This document shows positions 26,119 to 35,886 of a stretch of 64,000 bases of DNA, in pieces. Position numbers and translations under genes: made by a program. The DNA is taken from NCBI RefSeq assembly GCF_002208135.1, contig NZ_CP021647.1, forward strand, positions 995,501 to 1,059,500, written 5' to 3'. The notes under the pieces were generated by a model. The model worked only from the letters and a program-made list of their open reading frames with translations. It had not been told where the DNA came from and did no database searches. The stretch comes from Pseudoalteromonas piscicida. Its GTDB lineage: Bacteria; Pseudomonadota; Gammaproteobacteria; Enterobacterales; Alteromonadaceae. The number at the start of each line of letters is the position of its first letter. Position 1 is the stretch's first letter.

Positions 26119-29100
26119 AGTAACAGAGCCTGCGAAGTTGCTTGGGCATTGTACTGTAGTGCATTGTCGACTATGCTGGCGGTACCTAAACTTGCCTTGA
26201 CGCCTTCAATCATGAGGGTATCACCATCTACATCCGTATCATTCGCTAAGACATCTAAGGTATAAGTGTTATTGGCTGTGCCGTCTAACTGGAAAGTGTC
26301 GTTATTTGCGACGGGCAAATCATTTACAGGTGTAATAGTCAATGTAACGGTATAACGATCACTTTGCAGCTCTCCATCGCTCACTGAATAGGTAAAGCTA
26401 TCGTCCCCATTAAAGTCAGCTTCTGGTTGATATATCCAGCCCGTACCATTGTTGGTTAATGAACCATTTGCTGGCTGACTACCGATGGTCAGCGTTAAGG
26501 TATCATCTTCAGCATCTTGTAATGTCGGCAGAATAGTCAAAGAGGTATCTTCTTTAACGCTGAGCGAGAGGTTCTCACCCGTTGGAGCTGTGTTTTCAGC
26601 AACCACTTCAAGGTTAAATGCTGGTAAACTCGCATTGTCAGTGCCATCACTAACACTTATTTGAATTCCGCTAGTCGTACCAATATCTGTCTCTGATGGT
26701 GTACCAGAGAGTTCACCGGTTGATGCTGAGAATAGTGCCCAGCTTGGCTTATTCGTGATCGTAAAGTTGAGCGTGTCCTCATCTTCATCTGTTGCTGCAG
26801 GTATAAAACTATAGTTTTCCCCGACAGTGACTTTCACGCCTGGTGTACCACTGATAGTTGGCAAGCGGTTGATGTTGACCACACTTAGCGTGAAGTTAAG
26901 GTTTGCACCTTCAATACCATCGCTAACACGAATTGTGATGTTGTATTGCTCACCACCATCATTAAAGGTAGGAGTACCGGTTAGTGTACCCGTTGTACTA
27001 CTGAATGTTGTCCAATCAGGCGCATTGGTAATGCTAAAGGTAAGATTATCGTTATCCTCATCTGAAGCACTTGGGGTAAAGCTATAACTTACTCCTTCAT
27101 TTACCGTAGAAGTAGGTGTTCCACTTATCGTGGGAGCTCGGTTTACATCGTTTACAGTAACAGAAAAAGTCAGGCTTTGAGTCGCACTACCATCACTTAC
27201 CGTGATAACTATGCCACTGTAAGTACCTGATTGATTGAAATCAGGAGTTCCTGTTAGCGCCCCTGTAGTCGAGCTAAATGATGCCCAGCCCGGCTGATTG
27301 GTAATAGAGAAGCTCAGGTTGTCATTATCAGGGTCGCTTGCCGTTGGTGTGAAATTATAAACACCACCTTCAAGTACCGAAGTAGACGGAGTACCACTGA
27401 TAGAAGGCGCCCGATTCACATTTACAACATTAATATTAAAGCTTAGCGTTTGTGTTGCGCTGCCATCACTGGCCGTTATTACAATACCGTTGTAGTCGCC
27501 AGCATCAGTAAAACTTGGCGTGCCACTCAAGGCGCCTGTGCTGGTACTGAAGGTAGCCCAACTTGGTTTATTAGTTATACTGAAAGTAAGCGTATCTCCG
27601 TCAGGATCAGAGGCCGTTGGCGTAAAGCTATAACTACTATCTTCATCAACGCTGGTCGCTGGTGTTCCACTAATACTTGGTGTGCGGTTCACATTGACGA
27701 CAGTAATATTAAAATTCAAGGTATCGCTGGCTGTACCATCACTCACTGTAATAACAATACCATTGTATGCACCAGCATCGGTATAGCTAGGTGTTCCCGT
27801 TAAACTACCGGTTGAGGTGCTAAAGGTTGCCCAGCTTGGTTTATTCGTGATGCTAAATGTTAAGGTGTCGTTATCTTCGTCAGTTGCGGTAGGCGTAAAA
27901 CTATATGCAACATTTTCATTTACGGTAGCTGATGGGGTACCGCTGATAACCGGCGCTTTGTTTAGTACAACAACAAAGCTAAAGGTTTGATTGGTTATGG
28001 CGGTAACACCGTCTTCCAAGCCATCCTCTAGTGAAAAGACAAAACTGTCACTCGCATTTTGAGAGTCGTCGTGGGTATAAAAGAAGTTGCCATTTTCAAT
28101 ATCAGCTTGTGTGAATGTACCATTGCTGCCGAGCGCTTCACCACTATCTAAGCTATCGTTACTATTGGCATCTACAAAGAGGCTGCCGTGGCTTGGTAAG
28201 GTTGTTACTGTATAAGTTAAACCGGTACCGCTATCATCGACGTCACTTGCAGACAGTGCAGAACTCGTGATGTTTATCGTTGTGCCTACATCAAGCGTTA
28301 AACCTGTATTCGTCGCGACAACGGGCGCATCATTGACGTTTGTAACCGTAATAGTGAAGCATTGCTCACTAGTCTCAGTACCGTCGGAAACAATTAAACA
28401 AATATAGTGATCGCCAACATCGTCGTTGGTCGGTGTACCTGTTAAGGTCGTTTCAGCAGGTGAAATCTTTCGAATTCGATGGTTACCAGTATCTGCAACG
28501 TACACAACGTCATTACTGTCAACCGCAATGCCATAGGGTTGACTAAAGCGTGCCACACTAACTAGACCGTCTGCATTTCCTGAAGCCCCAGCGCTTCCAG
28601 CATAGGTTGTTACCACTCCAGTACTGGTGATTTTACGAATGGTGTGCGCAGCTTGCTCGGTTACGTAAAGGTTATCTGCGCTATCTGCTGCTACATCATA
28701 AGGTTTATTAAAGCTAGCTTGCGTTCCGGTTCCGTTTGTTGAACCTGCAGAGCCTGTGCCTGCAAAAGTGGTTACAACACTTGCCGAGGTGACTTTACGA
28801 ATAGCGTGATTGTTGCGGTCAGCTATAAATAGGTCATTATTGCTATTACTACCACCATTATAAGGGAAGTTGAATGTTGCAGATGTTCCCGTTGCGTCCG
28901 TAAATCCTGACGAATTTTTACTACCTGCAAAGGTGGTTACGACACCTGCAGGAGTAATTTTACGAACAATATGAGGGTTTGTTTCTACGACATAAAGATT
29001 CCCGTTGCTGTCAATAGTAATCCCTGTTGGTGCTGCGAAGGTTGCGGCCGTGCCCGTTCCATCATTGCTACCGTAAGTTCCGCTACCAGCAAAGGTCGTT

Positions 29101-31046
29101 ACCACACCAGCTGGCGTAACTTTACGAATAGTATTGTTAGAAGAATCTGCAACGTAAATATTACCAGATGAATCTAGCGCAACGGCTTTGGGGTAATTAA
29201 ACGAAGCTGCGCTTCCTGTTCCGTCGTCAGAGCCTGCGCTTCCAGACCCAGCTAGCGTCGTTACTACTCCTTCAGGGGTTATTTTACGGATAACATGGTT
29301 ACCATAGTCAGCGACGTAAACGTTACCGTTACTGTCGGTTACCACGTCATACGGCGATTTAAACGAGGCGGCAGTGCCTGTACCATCTGCATAGCCCGAA
29401 CTTTGACCTGCAAGGGTCGACACCGTTGCCTCTGTGCTTGTGTTTAAGCTTAACCAGCTAGGAAGTGGAGTACTAGAGGAGACGGAAACGGTGACAGCGT
29501 CTTTGTCTGGATCGTTGGTGGCTATTGAATATTTGTATACTGAATCCTCAGTTGATGCAGTGACTGCTGTAGAAGTAAACGTTGGTTTATCGTTGACTGC
29601 CGTGACGTTTATGGTGCTGGTTGCAGCGCTACCATCAACGGTGCCGTCACTCGGTGTGACCGTAAGTGTCATCGCCGTTGTAGCGTCTGCTGCTGTGGTA
29701 ATGTTGAGTTTAGTCGTCACATCGAGATAGGTATTGAGTGCTGCCGCCGACCCACTTAATGTCATACTTGCGGTACCACTTCCCGCCACTGTGACGCTGC
29801 TCACTGTACCATTGCCATCGGTGCTTGCGATGGTGCCACTGTCCAGCGCTAAGGTGACTGTTAAGTTGTCATCTTCTCCATCAGCTAACGTCACTGCGGA
29901 GAGATCAATCGTTGTCGCGATATCTTCTGTCACAGTAAAGCTTGCTGGTAAGTTACTAATCGTAGGCGCAGTGTTGGAGATATTAGCGTCTAGATAGGCT
30001 GACTCATGCCATGCAACACAGATAAAGTTGATAGCGTTATTACAGGGGATACTACCAATTAACGCGTACCAGCTACCATTTTGATTGACTATTCCTTTTA
30101 CGCTACTTGAGGATGAAGTACCTCCTGAGCAATTGCTTGCAGTACTTAGAGTGCCATTGGATTCTGAAAAGCTCCAAAAGTATTTAACGTTACCTGAGGA
30201 TTCTAATATATCTGGTGCATTACTGTTAAGAGAGCTCAATGTACCATTAACAAAATCATCCCAATCTGTATCAGCCAGTTTTGTGCCACCAGTATTATAG
30301 ACATTGACACTAGGCATACTGTAATTGGTGTCAAGGCTGGCGATATCATCTGATGCAGTGAATGACATAACCGCGTGTGCTTTCACAGGTCCATTACTTA
30401 CAGCGGTTGTTGCAGAACTATCAATTATATTGTTTAAACGGCTATGCTTGCGTATAAATTTACTTTTGCACATTGCATCGGCATTCGCTCTGGCTTCTGC
30501 TGCAGTTGCACCAAAGTTACCGTTACTCAATTCGCTTGTTTGGTCGGCGTAGTCAAATACCATGAGTTTATCTGAAGCTGGCAACGTTGTGCCATTACTA
30601 ACGTAGTAAGCCTCAAACACTTCAGGTTTAATACGGTTACTCGCCGGTAACAATGAGACAACACCATTGTAGCTGGCAAGGTCACCTCCAGAGAGCGTAA
30701 CATGGTAAATAGAGCTGTTACCCGAGTCGACGGTGACTTGTGTGACTGATGCGGTGGTTTTACTACCTGTGCCAACAGTATTGTTGTCGATGACTTGTTC
30801 ATCTTCATCGCCAATAATCGTAAAGTCACTGGCAGTTGGTGCAACGGTATGTGCATTAACAAACGTGACTTTAAAGACCAATGTATCAGCATTTGTCACT
30901 TCATCTGTTGGCGTGAGTCGTTCGACTTTCTTCCAGTTTTCCAGTGCAAATGCGGATGAGGTTAAGGCGAAAAATATACCGCCAGCTATACAGCTGTTAG
31001 AGACAATCTTTCGAACACAGCTTAAAAGTGAGCGCGGTGTAATCAT
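26115..31046 (-). CDS. Giant NHL/cadherin-like surface protein, 5' part (frameshifted)
   Basis: These 1643 residues start with a signal peptide (ending near A34). An N-terminal unclassified part follows (about 35-350, with cysteine pairs and CVAWHESAY), then cadherin-like segments (about 360-530), six NHL repeats forming a predicted propeller (about 540-865, with GNVYVADYGNHVIRKITPEG), and five Ig/dystroglycan-like repeats of about 91 residues (about 1029-1475, NKPSWATFSTSTG). Two cadherin-like repeats end at a frameshift near 26142. A predicted single protein of about 2380 residues would be a secreted, rhombosortase-processed adhesin or binding protein. AGGGG precedes the start. Confidence 0.85.
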   Translation of the reverse strand: MITPRSLLSCVRKIVSNSCIAGGIFFALTSSAFALENWKKVERLTPTDEVTNADTLVFKVTFVNAHTVAPTASDFTIIGDEDEQVIDNNTVGTGSKTTASVTQVTVDSGNSSIYHVTLSGGDLASYNGVVSLLPASNRIKPEVFEAYYVSNGTTLPASDKLMVFDYADQTSELSNGNFGATAAEARANADAMCKSKFIRKHSRLNNIIDSSATTAVSNGPVKAHAVMSFTASDDIASLDTNYSMPSVNVYNTGGTKLADTDWDDFVNGTLSSLNSNAPDILESSGNVKYFWSFSESNGTLSTASNCSGGTSSSSSVKGIVNQNGSWYALIGSIPCNNAINFICVAWHESAYLDANISNTAPTISNLPASFTVTEDIATTIDLSAVTLADGEDDNLTVTLALDSGTIASTDGNGTVSSVTVAGSGTASMTLSGSAAALNTYLDVTTKLNITTAADATTAMTLTVTPSDGTVDGSAATSTINVTAVNDKPTFTSTAVTASTEDSVYKYSIATNDPDKDAVTVSVSSSTPLPSWLSLNTSTEATVSTLAGQSSGYADGTGTAASFKSPYDVVTDSNGNVYVADYGNHVIRKITPEGVVTTLAGSGSAGSDDGTGSAASFNYPKAVALDSSGNIYVADSSNNTIRKVTPAGVVTTFAGSGTYGSNDGTGTAATFAAPTGITIDSNGNLYVVETNPHIVRKITPAGVVTTFAGSKNSSGFTDATGTSATFNFPYNGGSNSNNDLFIADRNNHAIRKVTSASVVTTFAGTGSAGSTNGTGTQASFNKPYDVAADSADNLYVTEQAAHTIRKITSTGVVTTYAGSAGASGNADGLVSVARFSQPYGIAVDSNDVVYVADTGNHRIRKISPAETTLTGTPTNDDVGDHYICLIVSDGTETSEQCFTITVTNVNDAPVVATNTGLTLDVGTTINITSSALSASDVDDSGTGLTYTVTTLPSHGSLFVDANSNDSLDSGEALGSNGTFTQADIENGNFFYTHDDSQNASDSFVFSLEDGLEDGVTAITNQTFSFVVVLNKAPVISGTPSATVNENVAYSFTPTATDEDNDTLTFSITNKPSWATFSTSTGSLTGTPSYTDAGAYNGIVITVSDGTASDTLNFNITVVNVNRTPSISGTPATSVDEDSSYSFTPTASDPDGDTLTFSITNKPSWATFSTSTGALSGTPSFTDAGDYNGIVITASDGSATQTLSFNINVVNVNRAPSISGTPSTSVLEGGVYNFTPTASDPDNDNLSFSITNQPGWASFSSTTGALTGTPDFNQSGTYSGIVITVSDGSATQSLTFSVTVNDVNRAPTISGTPTSTVNEGVSYSFTPSASDEDNDNLTFSITNAPDWTTFSSTTGTLTGTPTFNDGGEQYNITIRVSDGIEGANLNFTLSVVNINRLPTISGTPGVKVTVGENYSFIPAATDEDEDTLNFTITNKPSWALFSASTGELSGTPSETDIGTTSGIQISVSDGTDNASLPAFNLEVVAENTAPTGENLSLSVKEDTSLTILPTLQDAEDDTLTLTIGSQPANGSLTNNGTGWIYQPEADFNGDDSFTYSVSDGELQSDRYTVTLTITPVNDLPVANNDTFQLDGTANNTYTLDVLANDTDVDGDTLMIEGVKASLGTASIVDNALQYNAQATSQALLL
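26615..27965 (-). repeat. Five tandem Ig-like (He_PIG) coding repeats
   Basis: Five units of about 273 bases encode ISGTP...SFTP.A.D.D.D.L.FSI.N.P.W..FS..TG.L.GTP. They differ by many synonymous and non-synonymous changes. Such arrays vary in number by recombination. Confidence 0.8.
28440..29420 (-). repeat. Six tandem NHL coding repeats
   Basis: Six units of about 160 bases encode the D..GN.YVAD..NH.IRK.T..GVVTT.AGS pattern. Six NHL blades are what a closed propeller needs. Confidence 0.8.
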
Positions 31047-31551
31047 AGTGACCCCTGAGTGATTCAGTTACTAGGTTGATAACATTGATAGAACTGCTTT
31101 AGATGACATCTATGCGGTTTTTTTATACAAAGATGTAATTTGAGTGTAGTTGATGTTTTGAAGCTTGAAATAACTATTTCTAAAAATTCGTAACCTAAAA
31201 CAGAAACTTAGGGACATTTTCATTTTTATTGTTGCGATTTTTTATATGGATTAAAATAAAAATAAGAAAAAATTACTTTTTAATGTTTCTTTTTTGGGTT
31301 TTAAACTTCATATTCATGTAATTATTTAATGGTTATTGCTTTGTTAATTGCAATTTAATTGTTCTCGTACATGGTGAGCATGGATTCAGTTGCTAGAGGA
31401 GTTGATTCATTACTGAAGCTGAAATACTACTCGGTGTTTATGTTATGTCTTAGTAAATCTACTTTTTAGTAAAACTTATGCATACGTATTCAGTAGATTG
31501 CTTAGCTAGGAATTCTATATTGTTAATCTCGTGTGAATAAGAGGCGCAATA
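31047..31551. other. AT-rich divergent promoter region
   Basis: These 505 bases separate the giant surface-protein gene from the amylase gene. They are very AT-rich, especially 31180-31350, and should hold both promoters. I see no coding region and no clear regulator site; TAGTAAA occurs twice near 31450-31475. Confidence 0.6.
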
Positions 31552-33555
31552 ATGAAAAATATAAAACTAAACCAAATTGCAGCGGGGGTGTTGTTAGCAT
31601 CCAGTTGCATTACACCTGCACATGCCGCTGAAGGCGACCCAACAACATTCGTTCATTTATTCGAGTGGTCTTGGGCAGATGTTGCTACGGAATGTGAAAC
31701 GTTTTTGGGGCCAAAAGGCTACGCGGCTGTGCAAGTATCGCCACCCAATGAGCATATTACAGGGGACCAATGGTGGACTCGTTATCAGCCAGTCAGTTAT
31801 GAGATTACGAGTCGTAGTGGAAGTCGAGCCGAATTTGCCGATATGGTCGCGAGGTGTAAATCTGCCGGAGTAGACATCTATGTTGATGCCGTTATAAACC
31901 ACATGGCCCATGGCAGCGGCACCGGAGTTGCGGGTAACGCTTTTGGCAACAAACAATATCCTATCTATAGTCCACAAGATTTTCATGAGACCTGCGCAAT
32001 AAACCCTGAAGACTATGGTAATAATGCATGGCGAGTACAGCACTGCGAACTCGTTGGGCTTCATGATTTAGACACTGATGCGAGCTACGTACAAAATACC
32101 CTCGCGGGCTTTTTGAACGATTTACAGTCTCTGGGCGTGGCAGGGTTTAGGTTGGATGCAAGCAAGCACATGCCTGCAAGTGATATTGGCGATGTGTTAG
32201 CCAAGCTAAATCAACCAGCGGTCGTTTTCCAAGAGGTGATTGACCAAGGAGGCGAGGCGGTTTCTGCTTCTGAGTATCATCAAAATGGCTTAGTCACCGA
32301 GTTTAAATACAGCATTAAACTGAGCGAGACATTTAAGCAAGGCAAGTTGGCTTGGTTAAAAAGCTTTGGCGAAGCGTGGGACATGATGCCAAGTTATAAA
32401 GCCGTAGTATTTACAGACAATCATGACAACCAGCGCGGGCATGGTGGTGCAGGCTCTATCGTTACTTTTCATGATGGTAAACTATATGACTTAGCCAATG
32501 TATTTATGCTGGCATATCCTTATGGCTACCCTAAAGTGATGTCTAGTTACGAGTTTAATGGCGACACTGATGCTGGAGGCCCTTCGGTGCCTGTTCATCA
32601 AAATGGCAACCTTAATTGCACTAGTCAATTATGGCAGTGTGAGCATCGTCGCCCAATGGTCGCAGGAGCGACGCAGTTTAGAAATCATACTAATGGCAAT
32701 TGGACGGTAGCAAACTGGTGGGACAATGGTAATAACCAAATTGCATTTTCTCGAGGTGATTTGGGCTTTGTCGCCATAAACCGAGAATCTTCTAGTATGG
32801 TTCAAAGCCTGCAAACAGGGCTTTCAGCAGGAACCTATTGTGATGTGCTAAGTGGAGGTATCGCTCACGAAAACTGCGCAGGCCGACGCATCGAAGTTGA
32901 TACCAGTGGTTACGCACAAATTAATTTAGCTGCTATGGATGCCGTCGCCATTCATCATCAAAGTAAACTGGCAACACCACCGCCGTCTGGTGATTGGCAA
33001 CGTACACTTGTGTTTATTAAAGCCGAAACTCAAGCTGGTCAGGATATGTTCGTCCGTGGTGGTCTTGATCACGGAGCTGCATTGCAACGAGGGATTGATT
33101 GTAGCACCGAACCTACTCTTTGCTCTTTACCTATCAAGCACTTGAACATGCGAAACACGACAACCTCGGTTTGGAAAACGGCTGATACGAGACTGGATTG
33201 GCTAGCGGCTGAAACTGGGCAGTCGAGTGGCGCCGAAGGGAGCCCGCTGGATTGGACAACCAATATTTGGCCTGCAAGTTGGGGCGCGGAAAAACATTAC
33301 GAAAGCGATGGCTTCGGCGTCATGTCTCTTAATCAATGGGGAGCACATTACTGGCTGCTGGAAGTAGAAATGGACTGTAGCAAAACATTCAATGGTTGGT
33401 TTGAAGTAAAAGCATTCGTTAAAAGTGGTCAAGGTTGGGAAGGCGACATTAACCAACAAAACACACCATATGCGAGCAATAACCATTTCGGCCAATGTGG
33501 AAAATTGAATGTGTTTGAGTTTGGCACAAACTTAGCCTCTATCTCTTCTCTATAA
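31552..33555 (+). CDS. amy: Secreted chloride-dependent alpha-amylase (GH13)
   Basis: The 667-residue protein closely resembles the Pseudoalteromonas haloplanktis alpha-amylase precursor, with similar runs such as [12 protein letters not shown] and [20 protein letters not shown]. Signal peptide: about 1-25. The GH13 barrel fills about 28-480, with catalytic D202 (GFRLDASKH), E228 (VVFQEVID) and D292 ([10 protein letters not shown]). The chloride ligands of the P. haloplanktis enzyme (Arg, Asn, Lys) appear as R200, N290 and K328. A C-terminal domain (about 485-667) corresponds to the secretion propeptide of that enzyme. It hydrolyses alpha-1,4-glucans outside the cell. Confidence 0.95.
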   Translation: MKNIKLNQIAAGVLLASSCITPAHAAEGDPTTFVHLFEWSWADVATECETFLGPKGYAAVQVSPPNEHITGDQWWTRYQPVSYEITSRSGSRAEFADMVARCKSAGVDIYVDAVINHMAHGSGTGVAGNAFGNKQYPIYSPQDFHETCAINPEDYGNNAWRVQHCELVGLHDLDTDASYVQNTLAGFLNDLQSLGVAGFRLDASKHMPASDIGDVLAKLNQPAVVFQEVIDQGGEAVSASEYHQNGLVTEFKYSIKLSETFKQGKLAWLKSFGEAWDMMPSYKAVVFTDNHDNQRGHGGAGSIVTFHDGKLYDLANVFMLAYPYGYPKVMSSYEFNGDTDAGGPSVPVHQNGNLNCTSQLWQCEHRRPMVAGATQFRNHTNGNWTVANWWDNGNNQIAFSRGDLGFVAINRESSSMVQSLQTGLSAGTYCDVLSGGIAHENCAGRRIEVDTSGYAQINLAAMDAVAIHHQSKLATPPPSGDWQRTLVFIKAETQAGQDMFVRGGLDHGAALQRGIDCSTEPTLCSLPIKHLNMRNTTTSVWKTADTRLDWLAAETGQSSGAEGSPLDWTTNIWPASWGAEKHYESDGFGVMSLNQWGAHYWLLEVEMDCSKTFNGWFEVKAFVKSGQGWEGDINQQNTPYASNNHFGQCGKLNVFEFGTNLASISSL

Positions 33556-33561
33556 TAAAGA

Positions 33562-33584
33562 TGGACTAGGCTTAGCCTAGTCCA
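33562..33584 (+). terminator. Terminator after amylase gene
   Basis: TGGACTAGGC-TTA-GCCTAGTCCA is a perfect 10-bp stem 6 bases past the stop, followed by a short T-rich stretch (GATTTACA). Confidence 0.7.
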
Positions 33585-33719
33585 GATTTACATCCCTTTA
33601 TGCTGTAAAGATTACATTCAATCGATACATTGCTTTTTAAAGTTCATACATTTCATATGGTTATATAATGGTATTGATTCTGCATCTATCTCTACAACAA
33701 CAATGTATGAAAGGAGAGA

Positions 33720-34277
33720 ATGATGACGAGCTCAGACAATATTTCAGTCGCGATCTTGGCCACTGACGGGTTCGAACAAAGCGAGCTGATTAAACCTAAG
33801 CAGGCGCTTGAAAACGCTGGATTTAATGTTGATATCATTTCATTAAAAAAGGGTGATATTGCCGCTTGGAATGAAGACAATTGGGGTGAGAAAGTCGCCG
33901 TTGATTTGACTTTAGATGAAGCCATACCCAGTCAATATGCGGGGCTCGTTTTACCAGGCGGGTTGTTCAACCCTGACAGACTAAGGCAGGAAAAATCTGC
34001 GGTTAAATTTATTCAGGCCTTTTCACAGTTTGGTAATAAGCGCCCAATTGCGGCGATATGCCACGGCCCTTGGCTGCTAATTGAAGCGCAGCTGGTGGAG
34101 GGTAAAACGCTTACCTCTTACCCAAGTATCAAAACCGACCTCAAGAATGCAGGTGCAGACTGGGTTGACCTTAAAGTTGCGGTAGACGACAACTTGATCA
34201 CAAGCCGCAATCCCAATGATCTTGATGCTTTTAACGAAGCAATTATCGAGGCTTTGCAGCAAGATAATATCAATTAA
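33720..34277 (+). CDS. PfpI/DJ-1-family protein
   Basis: The 185-residue protein has the DJ-1/PfpI glutamine-amidotransferase-like fold: VAILATDGFEQSELIKPKQAL, SQYAGLVLPGG and the nucleophile elbow AAICHGPW with C114-H115. Members are reported as deglycases, chaperones or peptidases; the exact activity is disputed. AAAGGAGAG before the start is strong; ATG at 33720 or 33723 are both possible. Confidence 0.9.
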   Translation: MMTSSDNISVAILATDGFEQSELIKPKQALENAGFNVDIISLKKGDIAAWNEDNWGEKVAVDLTLDEAIPSQYAGLVLPGGLFNPDRLRQEKSAVKFIQAFSQFGNKRPIAAICHGPWLLIEAQLVEGKTLTSYPSIKTDLKNAGADWVDLKVAVDDNLITSRNPNDLDAFNEAIIEALQQDNIN

Positions 34278-34339
34278 TCGAGATAGTCGGTTTGTGCCGT
34301 TTCAAGCAGACGCTAATTTGATTAGATAAGGAGAAGATA

Positions 34340-34804
34340 ATGTCAGATATAAAGAAAACCTTTTGGGAGGCGCTAGACAGTAGTCCCAATGTGATGATTG
34401 GTTTGAGTGATGACAATAATCACCATGAGCCAATGCGCGCACAGTTAGATAAAGACGCCAACGGCGAGTTTTGGTTTTTTACCAGTAAAACAAATCGGAT
34501 TGCTAAGTGTGGTAAAGCAACAGCACAATTTTCCAGCAAAGGGCACAATGTATTTGCTTGTATTCGCGGACACTTAATCGAAGAAACACGACAAGACGTA
34601 CTTGATGCCCATTGGTCAAGGCAGACCGAGAGCTGGTTTGAAAAGGGTAAAGATGACCCCGATCTTATCATGCTTCGTTTTGAACTGGACGATGCTGAAA
34701 TTTGGCATGTTAGCCCTGACTTGAGCGGCTTATTAAAACTAGCGGTGGGCAAAAATGTGGAACCGGAAGAAATGGGTGAGCGAGAGACCATCCACTTCAG
34801 GTAG
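34340..34804 (+). CDS. Pyridoxamine-oxidase-fold general stress protein
   Basis: The 154-residue protein has the split-barrel FMN-binding fold of the general stress protein 26 group: ALDSSPNVMIGLSDD, EFWFFTSKTNRIAKCGKATA and WFEKGKDDPDLIMLRFELDDAEIW. It probably binds FMN or a related cofactor; the substrate is unknown. AAGGAGA lies 7 bases before the start. It follows the PfpI gene by 62 bases and may share its stress regulation. Confidence 0.88.
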   Translation: MSDIKKTFWEALDSSPNVMIGLSDDNNHHEPMRAQLDKDANGEFWFFTSKTNRIAKCGKATAQFSSKGHNVFACIRGHLIEETRQDVLDAHWSRQTESWFEKGKDDPDLIMLRFELDDAEIWHVSPDLSGLLKLAVGKNVEPEEMGERETIHFR

Positions 34805-35019
34805 CCATATCACATAATGTAAAGAAACAACTAGGACGCAAAGACGATACTTGTTTTTGCGCCTTAATTGCTTTGATTCGCACAAAAATATTCCAAACGT
34901 ATTGTTAGTAGTTTAAATATTTAGGACTTCGGGGAATTCTCTGGACAACGGCTAACACTGTGATAACAATGAATGTATTGATTTGAAAGTAAGTTGTTTC
35001 AGCAAACTCAGGAGTTTAC

Positions 35020-35877
35020 ATGGCCACCGAGGATACCTTTGATAATTGGCAACATGCCTTATCTGCCAGTTACGAGCAATTGATCAATCAACTTGTTACT
35101 CATACGCCGCAACTATTGGGCGCGGCACTTATGCTGCTTGTCGGTTGGGTGGTGGCTTGGCTGTTGAGCAAGCTGACTATTTCGTTATTTAAGCTTTGCA
35201 ATCGCGCGTTAGCGGGCTTGAGTAAACGAGTGCAAACCGAACAAACGCTTCAGCTAAATCTAAAACACGCTCGATTGATAGGGAAAACCGTGTTTTGGGT
35301 CACGATGATGTTTTTTATCGCAGCAGCTACATCTAGCCTTGGCTTAAATTTCTTCAGTGATTGGATCTCTTCGTTACTTAGTTACTTACCAAATCTTCTC
35401 GCCGGGATATTTATTATTGTTGGCGGTTATCTACTCGGCAACTTGGCCAGTGCAATGGCGAGAGCTGGTGCGCAGTCCGTAGGGTTTGCGCGGGTCGAAG
35501 TCGCGGGTAATATTGCCAAGCTCGCGATTCTATTTACCGCAACGGTAATAGGTATTGAGCAATTAGGGATAAATATTCAATTTGTGACCAATATGGTGGT
35601 GGTGCTGACGGGCGTACTGTGTGCCGGAGTCGCATTGGCCTTTGGTCTTGGCAGTCGAGAATTAATTGCAAATACTGTCGCGGCGAAACAAGCACTGCGT
35701 CACTGTCGAATTAACGATCAAATTGAAATTGCAGGCGTTTCAGGAACGCTTACCGAAATCACAGCAACGATGTTAGTGATCGAAACGCAAAAGGGTAGAA
35801 CCCTAATACCGGCAAGGCAATTTCTAAAAGACTCTGCACATATTACCGCGGCACACAGTCATTCAAGTAAGCAGTAG
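35020..35877 (+). CDS. MscS-like mechanosensitive channel family protein
   Basis: The 285-residue protein has about four membrane helices (near residues 30-52, 87-108, 120-143, 170-205) and a compact cytoplasmic C-terminal beta domain with GLGSRELIANTVAAKQ after the last helix, the usual MscS position for the pore and its following segment. It is a small member with repeated conserved TM helices. It should respond to membrane tension or move ions. It precedes two MgtE-type genes with 9-base and 3-base gaps. Confidence 0.8.
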   Translation: MATEDTFDNWQHALSASYEQLINQLVTHTPQLLGAALMLLVGWVVAWLLSKLTISLFKLCNRALAGLSKRVQTEQTLQLNLKHARLIGKTVFWVTMMFFIAAATSSLGLNFFSDWISSLLSYLPNLLAGIFIIVGGYLLGNLASAMARAGAQSVGFARVEVAGNIAKLAILFTATVIGIEQLGINIQFVTNMVVVLTGVLCAGVALAFGLGSRELIANTVAAKQALRHCRINDQIEIAGVSGTLTEITATMLVIETQKGRTLIPARQFLKDSAHITAAHSHSSKQ

Positions 35878-35886
35878 GGAGGCTCT

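Noticed and set aside
27450..27803. Open frame of 117 codons on the plus strand
   Set aside because: It is antisense to the Ig-like repeats; repetitive coding DNA keeps such frames open by chance, and the cysteine-rich, tryptophan-rich translation looks artificial.
28440..29420. CRISPR-like regular repeats
   Set aside because: The regular spacing comes from NHL protein repeats of about 160 bases, with no short identical repeats or unique spacers.
31657..32064. Open frame of 135 codons on the minus strand
   Set aside because: It is antisense to the amylase catalytic region, which is strongly supported.
34420..34791. Open frame of 123 codons on the minus strand
   Set aside because: It is antisense to the stress-protein gene, which fits its family over the full length.
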